Positions 10,254-21,806 are shown, counted from the stretch's first letter. The stretch: 64,000 bases of DNA from Polytrichum commune (GCA_950295325.1 OX485809.1:17858001-17922000); one strand, 5' to 3'. Notes: a model not told the origin generated them from the sequence alone. A program made the numbers and translations.

Positions 10254-10970
10254 ATAGCCCACCCATCCTATTAGGACAAGCTAGAAAGGCGGTTTTGAAT
10301 AGCTTGACACCACTCTTTGTGTATGGTAGTTTAAGCAGTAAGACAACTTGGGAAACTTTGTGTTGATCTTCACAAACCCAAGGTTTGGGACCAAACTCAT
10401 GGTTTCATCTCCTTTACTTTACAAGTAACTCTAACGACTTCTACCATCGTTTCTCCAACAATAGAAAAAAAAGCCTTAAATGACCTAAAAATGACATTCG
10501 TATGGCTGGAAGTTGTAGATTTCACACTTGTCAATCTCATGATTTCAATTCTAAAACGTTTGTTTCCTCTAGAACTAAAATGATCTATAATGTTTCATAT
10601 GTTATCCAATCTATTTTTGTCATAGCATTTTGCAAGAATCAAGAAAAAAAGTATGACATTACGTGACAATAAAGACAAAACATATTATATGCAATGGGGG
10701 GAAAGGGGTGGAGGGCCCACCCTCTCTTTTGTTTGGTATACACGCGTGTTATCTTGGTACAAGGCATTCCCTATTATGGGGGCCATTATGCTTTGATACT
10801 AGTTGAGACCCTTGAATTATAAACAATTGCACATTACCCTAATTTGGAGTACCCTTTGATCACCTTTAAATACCATGTCCCTTGGTTTTTTTGCATGTAA
10901 TATTAGTCACAACTACCCCAAGTACAATTTGCACAAGCTATATAAGCATGAAACACACAAGAATGTCCCC
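10254..10970. other. Non-coding stretch, nothing recognised
   Basis: AT-rich with a G/C-rich patch near 10,694-10,730. No element ends or gene-like frames were found. Confidence 0.4.
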
Positions 10971-11083
10971 GCCCCCAGGCTAGATCACATCTTCATTTAG
11001 CTGGGCCCTGCCCCTCCCACGCCTCCTTCACTGCACAGTTTTCTTGCCCGCACATGTGTGGGAACTCTTCCTCATTGGGTCCA
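10971..11083 (+). mobile_element. Solo left arm of the Mutator-like foldback family (M3)
   Basis: Starts with the family terminus (gcccccaggctagatcacat) and follows the M1/M2 left arm for about 110 bp, then stops at the 'ctcattggg' landmark. The facing arm is absent. Sequence then passes straight into a T2-like segment, so this is a truncated or recombined copy. Confidence 0.7.
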
Positions 11084-11638
11084 AGTTCACTTTGCACTGG
11101 ACCTTGAGGGACTGAGGGACCAAGAGAAATTTGATTAGATCAAAATTCCACATGGCATCCTACATGGCACCGAGTGAAGAATATCCCACAGTCTATTGGA
11201 TATTGTGTTAGGCCCATTGAATAGAGGTGGGCCAAACGCATAACTAGGGTTCATGGCAAGCATTTAAATTGCCATTGGTTTCTAGAAACATTATATCGCC
11301 ATGGTGAGTATTTCACACTACCTATTATTTTAGATTGTCCATAAAATATGTTATGGTCCCTCAACCTGATCTATTTTCACTTTATACATAGCTTGAAGGC
11401 GCATTAATTGCAAAATTAGAGATCTATTTGCCACATGCATGGTTGTGGGATTATTTACCAGGGTCCTCAGTTATGGCTTTTGGTAGGTGCATAAAGGCCT
11501 TACCATGGGAATTAAAAATTAAAAATTGTAATTGCTAGGTCCTCAAGCTCAGTGTAAATAGAAAGTGAACCATGTTGAAGGACTACAACATATGTCATCA
11601 TATATCAATTTGCCTCAAGCTCTAGTGCAACGTGGCCC
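11084..11638. mobile_element. Rearranged T2-family element (copy 3)
   Basis: The right end (caagctctagtgcaacgtggccc followed by TTA) is the T2 terminus. The left part (ccaagttcactttgcactgg onward, then 'gaggtgggcc') is the reverse complement of sequence that lies inward of the right terminus in copy 2. The outermost left TIR is missing and is replaced by the M3 arm, which implies a recombination or deletion junction near 11,083. Confidence 0.6.
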
Positions 11639-11641
11639 TTA

Positions 11642-12689
11642 GGCCTAAGAATGAGTGTTTAGATGTCGTCCCAAGGTCAAGAATGCCTTTCAAGCACACA
11701 CATTACATGTATGTTATTGCTATGCATTTGAAGATCTCCTAATGTTATTTGCGACCATTTGATCTACAATTTTGTTTTAATAAAAAAACTGTAAGGGAGG
11801 CCATTGTAATTGCAAATCACAACACCATCGATGTTAAAATAATGGATCTCTAGAAGCAATGATGTTTAATATGGAAATCTCTTGCTACTTTGATATTCTA
11901 ATAATAAATAATATTATATTATGCAAACATTTCATTTTTTTCATGGATAAAATTGCCAATGAATCCCTTTAAATCATAGGAACTGGATGAAATTGCCAAT
12001 GTTTAGATGCATATGTGCAAAATTCAATGGACCCCCCCAAACAATCATCCATATATGGCTTCATCACTCCAATGATTGTAACAAGCGTTCTTCTCTTGAA
12101 AATTTGGAAACAAATCACATTGTAGGATTTATCGGAGGTTGGGAACTATTAAACGTTGGTTTTTTTATTATACATATCCAAAAATGTGATGCAGAAGATT
12201 ATAAGCAACATAGGATGCTTCAAACAAAAGTTGAAATATTCTTGAAGTATTCAAGTGATATGACCTAAATCATGACATTGATATGTGCAATTAGGTTGCC
12301 TTTACCCCATGCAAATTACATTGGGTCAAAATCACATCGCAAACACTCATAAATTTGTTTCATCTCAATCCAATTGACAACCAAGATAAAAAAAAGATCT
12401 TCACTTATTTTGATATTGTGGTAACAAATATTAAACCTAGTATAAAATGTTGATAAACTAGTGTGGGCAACTTGATTGCACATACAAATGTAAATGTATC
12501 CACACTATGCCATTATATTATAAGTTCCTTATAAAATACCCTTTAAATGCACAATGATCGGTTCTTCTCTATAGCTAGTGAACTATTGAGAAGAACTGTT
12601 AATAATAAAACACGGTTTTCAAAATGGGGTTCAACACTACAAAGCTACACTAGTGCTTGTAGGTGCAAGCACGGTATAAGGGACAAATC
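11642..12689. other. Non-coding stretch, nothing recognised
   Basis: A 93-codon frame at 11,987-12,268 has no motif, lies in AT-rich sequence and lacks any coding context. No element ends were found. Confidence 0.4.
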
Positions 12690-13262
12690 CTAATGCTTGC
12701 CTGGGTTCAAGTGAAAGTGATTCAAAACTAAACACTTACTTTGAATTTTATAAAGAGAAAAAATTAAAAGCATTCAGAAAACATATTGATCTACAAAGCC
12801 AAGCAATTTACGATGACAAAAGAAATTCCAAGAAAAGTCTACATATTATAAAAGACAGTGCAAGTGGTGTGCAAGTAGGTGATATTGAATGTCTAAAAGT
12901 TGTTTGAACTATTATCAAATTACATTAAATTGATGGTTTTTCTACAAAGTTTTGTGATGATGACATCAAGGAATTCAAGGAACATGAAACATTTCCAACC
13001 TCAAAACATATAAGATCATCAAATTTACGTTCAAACTCATATTCAACCATGTGCTTTTGAGCATCACTTTTATTGATTGGTTTTGAAGATCTCAACTTGG
13101 TAATCTACGTGTGAGTATTTAATACAACAATAGAGGTCATCATGAAAGAACATCCAACTTAGACAACAATTGCTACTACTTTTAGGCATTTGACCAAACT
13201 CAAACATGGTTTCAGTACACCATAGCACTAGATTGGTCCACTTTGCCATGCTTGCACCCACG
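12690..13262 (+). repeat. Dispersed repeat RC, copy 2
   Basis: Collinear with 1,770-2,390 over about 570 bp, with small indels only. Near the middle both copies share 'gtggtgtgcaagtaggtgat'. The minus-strand frame around MVEYEFERKFDD matches MVEYGFERKFDH of copy 1, but it is interrupted by a stop after about 45 residues in this copy. Confidence 0.65.
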
Positions 13263-13388
13263 TGGTAGTAATTCCTAAAAGAGGCATTGGTTTGCCAAAT
13301 CTAAAAACATATGAGGGGTTGAACTATTCAACGAGTGATACTAAATTCATGACTACATGCTCCTTTACCAATAATTTCAAGAAAAGTA

Positions 13389-13605
13389 GTGCGTGCTCTA
13401 AGGTCTTACTGGAGTGATGAAGAAGAATCGCATGCAAAATTGAATATTGCCGATGCTTTCAATGAACTATGTTGTCATGAATAGTATTTTCAATGACTAA
13501 TGCTGGAGTGAACATTGTTTCTTGGATCTTTTGGTGGCATTAATTTCATAGCGTAAAGAAATTTAGTATCACCTTCACTAATTTCCCACACTCACTATTA
13601 GCCCT
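13389..13605 (-). mobile_element. F3-family element, truncated
   Basis: Reverse-complement match to 61,885-62,161 and to the left part of 17,038-17,436. Landmarks are 'agcgtaaagaaattta', 'actaatttcccacac' and 'gtgcgtgctctaagg'. The outermost TIR (ctacattgattatccc) is missing at both ends here, so it is a remnant. Confidence 0.55.
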
Positions 13606-13665
13606 CCACCAAAAGCAGCCTGGAAAAAATGAGAAAGAGTGGCTTTCCAAACTTAGGGGGTGGAC

Positions 13666-14668
13666 TCCTCATACCACATATGAAATAATGTGAACGTAGA
13701 AAGGGGTAGAATTTGAGGCCTTAGAGTACATAGCACACATGAGGGAGAGGTATTGTTTTTTTTCTGCAGTGTTTACATTTGGATAGGCTATTAAGAATTT
13801 GGAAGCAACGGTAGACATACAAAAGGGGGGCCATGCTAAAGTTAGAGAAAAAAAGTGACAATAGATGTGGTAGTTTCATCCAGTTCATCCTATTTCATCT
13901 GAATGCCATGTGTTTGAGGGTCAGATTATTACGAGCTACATCCCATGAATGAAAAAGTGATCAATGGCTTTCTTATTGGAAAGTGAAAGTGGAAGGCCTA
14001 TTCATTTCACCGTTTATGTTTTGTGTACAGTCCACCCTCTATAATGTTAGGCTCTGGAGTAAAATTTTCCTAACATTTATAGTGAGTTAACATTGTAACA
14101 GTTATAAAGGGAGCTTTTTGAATGCTTAACAAATATAAATTCATTACAATTATGGAGGGAGAGTTTTGCAAAATTATCATATATAAAATATGTGTATCAA
14201 ATCAATCTTTTATTTTTTATGAAACAAAATAAGAATCAATATAGTCCATATGAATAATTTGATCACAAAAGTCGAATTTGGTGGCTTTTGTCACTTTGAA
14301 AGGTTGTGAGTCAATGTAATGGATGTCATCACACAATATTGGATGTATTTCGTAGGTTAACATTTATAAGTGGCAAATTAACAAAGAGGGGAGTAAATTA
14401 TTGTTAACATTTAACATAGTTAACATTCTAGTTAGCAATATGAGGGGAGTACGATTTTCTTAACAAATATAATGAGTTAACGTTTATAAGTGTAACATTT
14501 ATCGAGGGTGGACTGTATGTAGTATACGAGTCCATTCTCTAGCCTGTTGTCAATACACATACATTTTTCTATCTTCCTCCATAGATTTCTCGTATGGGAA
14601 AGGGGGTTTTTATTTCATGGTCACCCACGCCCGTCAATCACGATTCCAATGGAGAGTCCACCCGTGGA
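13666..14668 (+). mobile_element. F4 hAT-like element, copy 1, holding a pogo-like insertion
   Basis: Begins GGGGGTGGACTCCTCAT and ends with the inverse, ATGGAGAGTCCACCC. Collinear with 17,632-18,241 and with the right part of 52,401-53,726. The 8-mers ttccaaac and ttccaaaa lie a few bases outside the two ends and may be the target duplication, but the offsets are not exactly equal. The element at 14,028-14,515 interrupts it; without it F4 is about 515 bp. No coding. Confidence 0.6.
14028..14515. mobile_element. pogo-like (Tc1/mariner) non-autonomous element nested in F4
   Basis: The ends are CAGTCCACCCTCTATAATGT and, inverted, CAGTCCACCCTCGATAAATG. A TA dinucleotide is duplicated at both borders (14,026-14,027 and 14,516-14,517). 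A CAGT start with TA duplication is typical of the pogo branch of Tc1/mariner. Subterminal 'gttaac' motifs are repeated several times within each end, as often seen in transposase-binding regions. Two other F4 copies read through the site, which marks it as a later insertion. No transposase frame. Confidence 0.75.
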
Positions 14669-15460
14669 TGTTCCAAAAGGAGGGATTCGAGACCACCACA
14701 CACGCTCATCCCTTCCACATGTCTCGCTCGAGGCCAAACGAGGCTTGACGTGGAAAAGGGGACGACGATATCGCATGGCCCCGAGGGAGCACGCACACAT
14801 ATATTATGTGTGGTCGTGAGTTTTTAGGGCTCCGGCTAGCATGGCTATGGCTATGGATGGCTCGGGCTTCGTCACCCACCAAAACGTAGCCCCACAAGCA
14901 ATGTGCCTCCAAAAAACCATGTAAAGAAAAGCGGTGGTGGTGAAGGACGACACCCATACATGTGCCTCCCCCTCCACAAACTCCCATATCTCCAAAAGGA
15001 GCCTCAACGAAACGGGTATTGAAAAATGCGAGCAAAAAATGTACCAATTTGTGCTCCAAAAACAAAGGGCCACTATGACCAACTACTACTAGTGGCATCA
15101 TTGAAGTTCCGTGTGATAGCTTACAAGCTAGGCACGCACGAGAGCCATCTCATCAATCTCGTCCACGGATCATGGCCTTAACCTTGGGGGAGAATATATT
15201 CCCTTTTGGACCGAGTGCCCACTAGCACGACCTCGGATGTTGCGAGGAGGTAGATGTTGGTCAAGGAGAAATGTACCGTGGGTGTACATTTGGGGCCTTC
15301 CAATGTACGGTGGGGGTACATGGTGTTGGTTTCTACGGTGTGCAACATGTGTAGAGGCTTGACTAGAGTGATGCTTCGGTTCACATGTTTGACGGCATAA
15401 AGGTAAATTTCTAGTGGGACTCAACAATGACTTGACCAATGTGACACGTGACAATACGGG
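14669..15460. other. GC-richer non-coding stretch
   Basis: Base composition rises and long overlapping frames appear (for example 14,706-15,101 minus, 131 codons). None has a recognisable domain, and frames are open in several registers at once, as expected from composition alone. Confidence 0.4.
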
Positions 15461-15462
15461 GA

Positions 15463-15504
15463 TTGGATTTTATTTTATTTTATTTTGGTTTTGGTTTGTT
15501 TTTA
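15463..15504. repeat. (TTTTA)n / GGTTTT simple repeat
   Basis: T-rich pentanucleotide units followed by GGTTTT-like units. Confidence 0.85.
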
Positions 15505-17037
15505 GATGTGGTTTTTGTAGGTTTCATTCTTGAAAGAAAAGTATGGATATATGATTTGGAGAGTAGACGATGTAAAGAAAGGTTTTATTCGCGTTGGTAA
15601 TAACTTATGATTCGATATAGTAATAAATGATATAGCATTGCGTAACTTCAAATAGAAAGTGGCACCAAATACCATAAACAATGTAATCGTGGACGTTTTC
15701 ATCTTCACATACATTTTTGGCAAGTGGATCAGATTGGAAACAATCTCATCCGATCACCAATTGCAATTTACGAAGATTGTCATTTAAAGTTTAGAAGTTG
15801 AAGTAGGGAAGCAAAGTTATAAGCGATAAAAGTGAAGGTAAAAATGTCTTTCTCTTTGAATTTTTCATATAGACTCACTCAAGTGGGTAATTTTTGCTTA
15901 ATAGATGATAGTAGAAATCAAAATCCTAAGTAAGAAATTTCTAGAAGGCACCAACTAATTAAAGTACGCGATCTTCAAATTGCTATCCACAAGGTTTGGT
16001 TTGTTTCTTTTTTTGGTTTTGTGTCTTTGGTGATTGTAGTGATTTGAGTTTTTTCCAGAAATGAAAATAAAAATTCATGACAATTCTTTTTGAATTCCTT
16101 TCTAGCAAATGAACATTGCGTGTTACTATGTGATAAGTGCTACTTAAATAATGTCCATTATAAGTTGATTTAGATTATCTTCTAGTTCATAATGTGCTCA
16201 AGTTTTAATGTTATGATATTATTGCTAAAATTTGTACTACAATAAATGACAACAAAAGTGCACTAATAATATTATTTAGTGTGACATTAAAATCAGTGTG
16301 CCGTGCAATTAGAGTGGTCTGCGTGACTTGCCATGTAACACCAAATATAATGTGACACCTTCTCTAGTTGGTACACAACAATTGCAAAACGATTAACGTA
16401 GGTCGATGATGAATAGCGTGGCCACACTAAATTAAATGTCTAGTGTAGCTATCTATGATTAATTTTTTTTAAACTGGGTGCAAACTAGGGTTTGAAATAA
16501 TCAAATCCACATATATCTAGTGAGGTTCACATGACTTATTGGGGCCTATACCATGCATAAGTGATAGTTCACAACTGTGTGATGTTTACATACTTGTAAA
16601 CTAACTATGCATGTTGCAAGAAAATCTATGGACTAGATAACCAACAAGCAGAAAGTGGATGATGAGCCGTAGGAGTGGCAAGTCATTCATCCCCTCGAGT
16701 TGGTTGTCAGTCATAAATGAACAACTCTTGGACATAATCTCAAACTTTATGGATGATATCATGCCTCCATGGATGAACAATTGTGATGGGTTTTGAATAC
16801 CCTTTTGCTCTTGGATGAGTAATTGGTTATGTCTTAATAACACTTTGGCTTGCCATGAGAACCCATGAAATATAGTCAACATTAAACACAATATTTTTAA
16901 AAAGAAGAAGCAAAAAGCTTTTGGATATGCATGCATAGAGAGAAAAACCTTTTGGTTTTGACGAGAGATGTCATGCCTTTCACACTACAAACACATTCAT
17001 CTTTATCCATGTGCAACGTAATGTTATATTCTCAATA
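15505..17037. other. Non-coding stretch, nothing recognised
   Basis: AT-rich sequence without terminal repeats. The 111-codon minus frame at 16,601-16,936 has no motif I know and no splice context. Confidence 0.4.
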
Positions 17038-17436
17038 CTACATTGATTATCCCGATTATTGAGTGAGGGCTAGTAGTTAGTGAGTGTGGGAAATTATTGA
17101 GAGTGATATTAAATTTCTTTACGCTATGAGAGTAACTCCATCAACAGATCTAGGAAACGTTGTTTATCTCAACACTATTCACTAAAAATACTCTTCATAG
17201 CAGCACTAAAATTATCGTCACTTGGACCTATTCATTGACAAGAATGTTTTTCCATATAATACCACTCTATGAACACCTTAGAGCATGCACTAATTTTCTT
17301 GATATCCATGGTAAATGAGCATGTATTCATGAATTTAGTGTCACTCAATAAAATGTTTGTAAACTTTGAGATTTTGGCTAACAAGTGCGTGCTTTGGGAT
17401 TAGTATCACCCTCACTAATTGGGATAATCAATGTAG
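17038..17436 (+). mobile_element. F3-family element, complete ends
   Basis: The left end is CTACATTGATTATCCCGATT and the right end, inverted, CTACATTGATTATCCCAATT. TA lies on both sides (17,036-17,037 and 17,437-17,438), compatible with a Tc1/mariner-type duplication. A 2 bp match is weak evidence, and other family members do not show TA. 399 bp, non-coding. Relatives: 13,389, 19,376, 25,540, 54,826, 58,978, 61,033 and 61,885. Confidence 0.65.
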
Positions 17437-17631
17437 TATTTGTACAAGTCGACATACATCTAATAATAGTATACAATGAAAGTCAAATGCCAAGATATGT
17501 AAAATAATTGTCATCGAATCATGTCATGAAGGGAAGAACATACATGAGCTTTTTGGCTTCTTGGACTATAGAACCAATTTCATTGTTTTTAGTTTATGGT
17601 ACTAAGGGCAAGTTTACACTAGTGACTACAT

Positions 17632-18241
17632 GGGGGTGGACTTTTCATGCCACATACGAACTAACGTGAGTCTAGAAATGGGTATTATTTGAGGCAAAAA
17701 GGTTATTAGGAATTTTGAATTGAAAGTAGATGTACAAAAGGGATCCGTAAGTTTTGTAGATTTTTTTTGACAATAGATGTGCTAGTTTCATCCAATTTAT
17801 GATTTCATTAATTATTGTCATGAATGACCACCCTATTCATTCTTGTTAGGGTTTGCATTTGAGTTCTAGGTTTTCCATGCTAGAGGCTCTTGGATTGCTT
17901 GTTGGTTCCCTTGAGTTTCTCTCTCCGGATTGTGGCTGAGTTATTATCCTTGTTTGTTTAATGCAATCGACGAGTTAAAAAATGTTCAATAACTTTCTCA
18001 TTGAAAAGTGGATTGTGTTGTAGTAAAGGCTTAGTTGTTTTGGCAATTCTATTTTGTATTTGTAGTGAAGGTATTCTGTCACATTAAATCAAAAGAATAT
18101 TGTAAATAAATGAGTCCATTTTCTAGCCTTCCGTTAGTATGTATACATTCATTTTTTGCTATAAAATTCTCATATAAAGGGGTTTAATTTCATAGTGATG
18201 CACTTATGTCAATGAGGTTTTTGGTGAAGAGTCCATCCCCG
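17632..18241 (+). mobile_element. F4 hAT-like element, copy 2
   Basis: The ends are GGGGGTGGACTTTTCAT and, inverted, GGGGATGGACTCTTCAC. The 8-mers agtgacta (about 17,621) and agtgacca (about 18,245) flank it with 7 of 8 identity, consistent with a hAT-type duplication. It is about 610 bp and aligns along its length with 13,666-14,668 once the pogo-like insert is removed. No coding. Confidence 0.65.
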
Positions 18242-19375
18242 GGAGTGACCAGTGACCACGACCATCACATTCTAAAATCTCTCATTGGTAGAGAAATGAG
18301 TGGCCATTCCAGTTTGTTTTGTATCAATTCACCAAAAATTAAAACGACCACGGGTGACCATGGTGGAAGATGAACAAAGAAATGACATGGAATCTTGCAT
18401 GTATAGAAATGCTTGGTGGCCACCCAAATTTTGCGGTGGGAGAACCCAAATAGGTTGTCTTCAAGAAAAAAAAGATGACCATATCAACAAGAAAAAATTT
18501 AAAGAAAAATTTAAATGCCATAATTAATTAAATTTTCACAAATATTTTTTCCTAGTAAATTGTATTTTCATTTTCATTTTCATTATGTCGAGGTCTATAC
18601 TTCTATCCATCCTTTTCAGCAGCCAAAATTATTATTATTATTATTATTATCTCATTTTTTATGCATCCTTCTAGAAGTTGAAAGATGATTTCAACAAATT
18701 ATAGCAAGTAGGGTTGAACAATGTATGGATAAATGATAAATTCTCAAAGTGTTTGTTACATGTTTGTCCAAAAGCAACATAGACTCTTGTGATCACACCA
18801 TGTTCATCATAGTTTAACATATGTAAGATTCGTAACTTAGGCCAACCATTTTTATGTAAGACAATCATCAATTTCTTATCAGTTTTGACATGTCATGGTC
18901 AAAATCTATATTTAGTTTGGCTAAGTTGATATCTATATTTAGATTGAAAGCATATAATCTAGGTGTCACGATTATTGATTACAGGAATCAAGCATTCTCA
19001 ATTATGACTAGAAATAAGGTTGTTTGTATCATGAGTATTTAAGTCAAAGAGAATATGCACTTAAGAAATGCATAATAATTTGGTTATTGCAAAAACATTA
19101 TGATAAATTACGCATCGTTTTCTATTTCTATTTCCCTACACGCGACTTTGTTTTCCCTCTCTATTACACCTAAACCATAGATACGCTAACTTGCTTAATT
19201 GGATGGGAATGGGCCATCTACCTTAAGTAGGCTTAAAATTGATATGTGACATAACCAAAGTATCCAAATCAAAAAGATATATCTAGATTTATTTGAAAAC
19301 TGAAACAAATAGCTTAAACATGAAAAATATGTATGTTTTTTTAGGTTTGTTATCAATTCATTGAAATAAGGTTCT
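18242..19375. other. Non-coding stretch with (TTA)n tract
   Basis: Contains an ATT trinucleotide run at about 18,630-18,651 and otherwise nothing recognisable. The opposing 60-75 codon frames at 18,300-18,527 are chance. Confidence 0.45.
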
Positions 19376-19571
19376 ACTCTAGTGATTATCCCAATTAGTG
19401 TGCGTAATTATTCAGAGTTATGTAATGCAATATTGTCTTACTCCGGAGTTCAATAGGTTGTTTAGACACCATTATATAACATAAACAACTTTGCTTAGTA
19501 GATTAACACATTCTCATCGAATAGTTATAGCATTGCGTAACTCGGAATAGTTGAACATGCACTAATTGGGG
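19376..19571 (+). mobile_element. F3-family element, right end eroded
   Basis: The left end 'gtgattatcccaattagtg' and the internal 'gtcttactccggagttcaat' and 'gcattgcgtaactcggaat' segments match 54,826-55,114. The right terminus stops at 'gcactaattggg', before the final part of the TIR. Confidence 0.6.
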
Positions 19572-19871
19572 GTACGGAGCCTTCTACTTTGATAATACGC
19601 GCTTTATCAAATAAATAAATAGTAGTGTCGAAATAAGATAGAATATCATAAAATATTGACGAGCTTTCAACTTGGTTTTTAAAGAAGTTCCAGGTGTGTT
19701 ATTTTATAAGAAATAATTTATTCTTTATCTGCCTTGGTACATTTGGACACTAAATAAGTTAGGTCGTAGTGTGACCCTTTGAATAGAGAGTGACTTACTG
19801 TGTCGACTTGTGGTTTCAAGTTATTGAGATAAAGTCGAAATCATGGAGATGCATGGAGATGCATGGAGCTC

Positions 19872-20013
19872 TACATAACATTATTCACATCCATAACAGT
19901 GTTATGTGGGACCGACAATATTCCACAAAATATTCAGTCTAAATATGGAAATATTTAGTGGAATATTGTTAGCCCCACATAACATTGTTATGGATCTAAA
20001 TAATGTTATGTGT
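19872..20013. repeat. Foldback (hairpin) element, arms of about 62 bp
   Basis: Two inverted arms starting tacataacattatt and ending taatgttatgtgtg surround a loop of about 15 bases, with only a few mismatches. Just before it, 'tggagatgca' is repeated in tandem. The size and structure fit a very short MITE; transcribed, it would form a long hairpin. Confidence 0.75.
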
Positions 20014-20281
20014 GAGTGTGTCGTCTTTCTTATGTATTGTAATAATTTTGACGGACAATATTATAATTCCTATTACGTCAAAATAAATATTATAAACATT
20101 TACGAAATTTCAAAGAAACTAGTGTTAGTAACACTAATTAACGACCCCATGTAGTGTAAGGTCCATTTCTCGGCATGGATCGGCATAGTAGTGGCAATGG
20201 GAATTCCCACGTTTAACCTTGGAATTGAAAGGATGAAGAAATGGGACCTTGAATTATTTCATCCATAACCCTAGACCCAAA

Positions 20282-20530
20282 CCCTAGTGTGAACTCCTTG
20301 GGTTCATAATTTTAACTCTCGACCAATAGTAACGCTTGGTTTTGGAGCTCCTTTGGTCTCGGACCCTAGTGTGAAAGTCCTTGGGTTCCAACTCATGCTC
20401 GTGACCAATAGTGATGTTTAGTTTCGGGCCGGGGCTTCTTTCATCTCGGTCCCTCATGTAAAGTCCATGGGAACTCTCCGTTTTGGAGTTTCTTGGGCCG
20501 GTCTCGGTCTTGGACCCTAGTGTAAACCTT
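20282..20530 (+). repeat. Imperfect tandem repeat, period about 85 bp
   Basis: The phrase ccctagtgtgaa-tcc-tgggttc or a close variant begins at 20,282, 20,364, 20,451 and 20,515, with 'ctcgaccaatagt' and 'ggtctcgg' recurring between. The phrase resembles the T2 terminus (tctagtgtaaagtggccc), so the array may have grown from T2 ends. The 153-codon minus-strand frame here follows from this repeat. Confidence 0.65.
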
Positions 20531-21136
20531 TCCTTACAATATGAAATGGGGATTGGGGGCCCACCACGAGGGCAAGGGCATAATGTAAGGAAGATCCCGG
20601 TAGGTGTGGGTGTGTTGGGAGGCCAAATGGGAAGGGGCCAAACAAAGGGGAGAGACTCAAGCCCCCAAAGGATGTTCCGTGAAATAATGGACCCAAACTT
20701 ATGACACGAGCTTGGAAAAAGTCTTTGAGGAGGAACCCAAGCCAAGCCAACGCACCCGGGACTTGACGAGTTGCTTTGCGGGGCTCACCTTGATTCATGG
20801 GGTGGACAAAAAACCCTCAAGGCCCACCCCCCCCCCCCCCCCCCTGGCCCTTCCCTTCCCTTCCCTTCCGGGTAGCTATCTATCTAAGGGTCGGGCCGCG
20901 CCACCTAGTTAAGAGGAGATTTAGCTAACTTACGTGTTAGAGAACATTAGTTAACCAAACTTCTAGCTAACTAAAACCGTGGCCATGTCACCTGGTTAGG
21001 AGGATTAGCTCACAATGTGATTTGGTGAAGTCCACTAATGCATTGCGAGCTAACCGATCGCACATCCTGGTTACCACCAACCTATGGTTGACCCATTTAA
21101 GAGAGGAGTGAAGGTTGACCGACTGAAGTTTTGCTC
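20531..21136. other. GC-rich patch, C18 tract and CCCTT repeat
   Basis: 20,531-20,820 is unusually GC-rich for the flanks but carries no recognisable domain in any frame. It ends in a C18 run (20,827-20,844) and a (CCCTT)n stretch. Beyond 20,900 there are repeated 'gttagctaac'-like motifs and nothing else identified. Confidence 0.5.
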
Positions 21137-21200
21137 GACTTGCCCAAGTTTTAAACATGACACTAATTACGATACATTATAATTCTGTGGCACGCACCAT
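21137..21200 (+). repeat. Direct repeat DR1, left copy
   Basis: About 64 bp (ttgcccaagttttaaacatg onward through acattataattctgtgg) that recurs in the same orientation at 25,352-25,415 with few changes. The two copies bracket the BED/DUF659/SWIM relic on both sides about 4.2 kb apart. Confidence 0.65.
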
Positions 21201-21788
21201 GTGTGCTTCTTCATGAATTAAATAAAATAAACATCATATTGCAATACACTAGCATTATATCTAAATGAGGACATTGAAACAAGCTTATATCTTCATAATT
21301 TAAAATTAAAATCATATGCTAATATGGAGCAATGTCAGAAATAATGTGGTCCACCTCGTAGCGGAACGGAGAAGAGATGGAGAAAATGAAAGGCATGCAT
21401 TCAAGAGAAAAAACTTGGGCTACTCATTTGTAAAAGTTAGGCCTAGCCGTACATCCCAGTTAAGGCTCTGGTTAGAGTAAGTAACCACTCAAATTAGTTA
21501 GATTGTGCCCGGTTAAGAAAGTTAGCTACCATATGAGGTGCCTAACCTGTATGAGAACTAGTCTATCTCATGGCCACACCATCTAGTTAAAAAATTTTGT
21601 TTACATAAAGTTATCAAAGTAGGGGTTAGCTAACTTTTGGACCTTGCTTTTGTGAAAAAATCTTAGCTCATCCATACCCCCTAATGCTAAGTAAATTATA
21701 CAACATGGATTTCATGTCAGCTTCTATCACGTTGCGTCACATCCTGTGATGATGTTGTGACACTATACCAAAGAATGACACGTTCGGA

Positions 21789-21806
21789 GGGGGGGGGGGG
21801 GGGGGG
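21789..21806 (+). repeat. G18 homopolymer
   Basis: Eighteen consecutive G in an AT-rich context. It may be the worn end of an H1-like element, but no matching C-tract terminus or duplication was found. Confidence 0.9.

Noticed and set aside
14706-15101. 131-codon minus-strand frame
   Set aside because: GC-rich stretch with several open registers, no domain and no splice context.
20284-20745. 153-codon minus-strand frame
   Set aside because: It follows the 85 bp tandem array and a GC-rich patch; frames in other registers are open as well and no domain is present.
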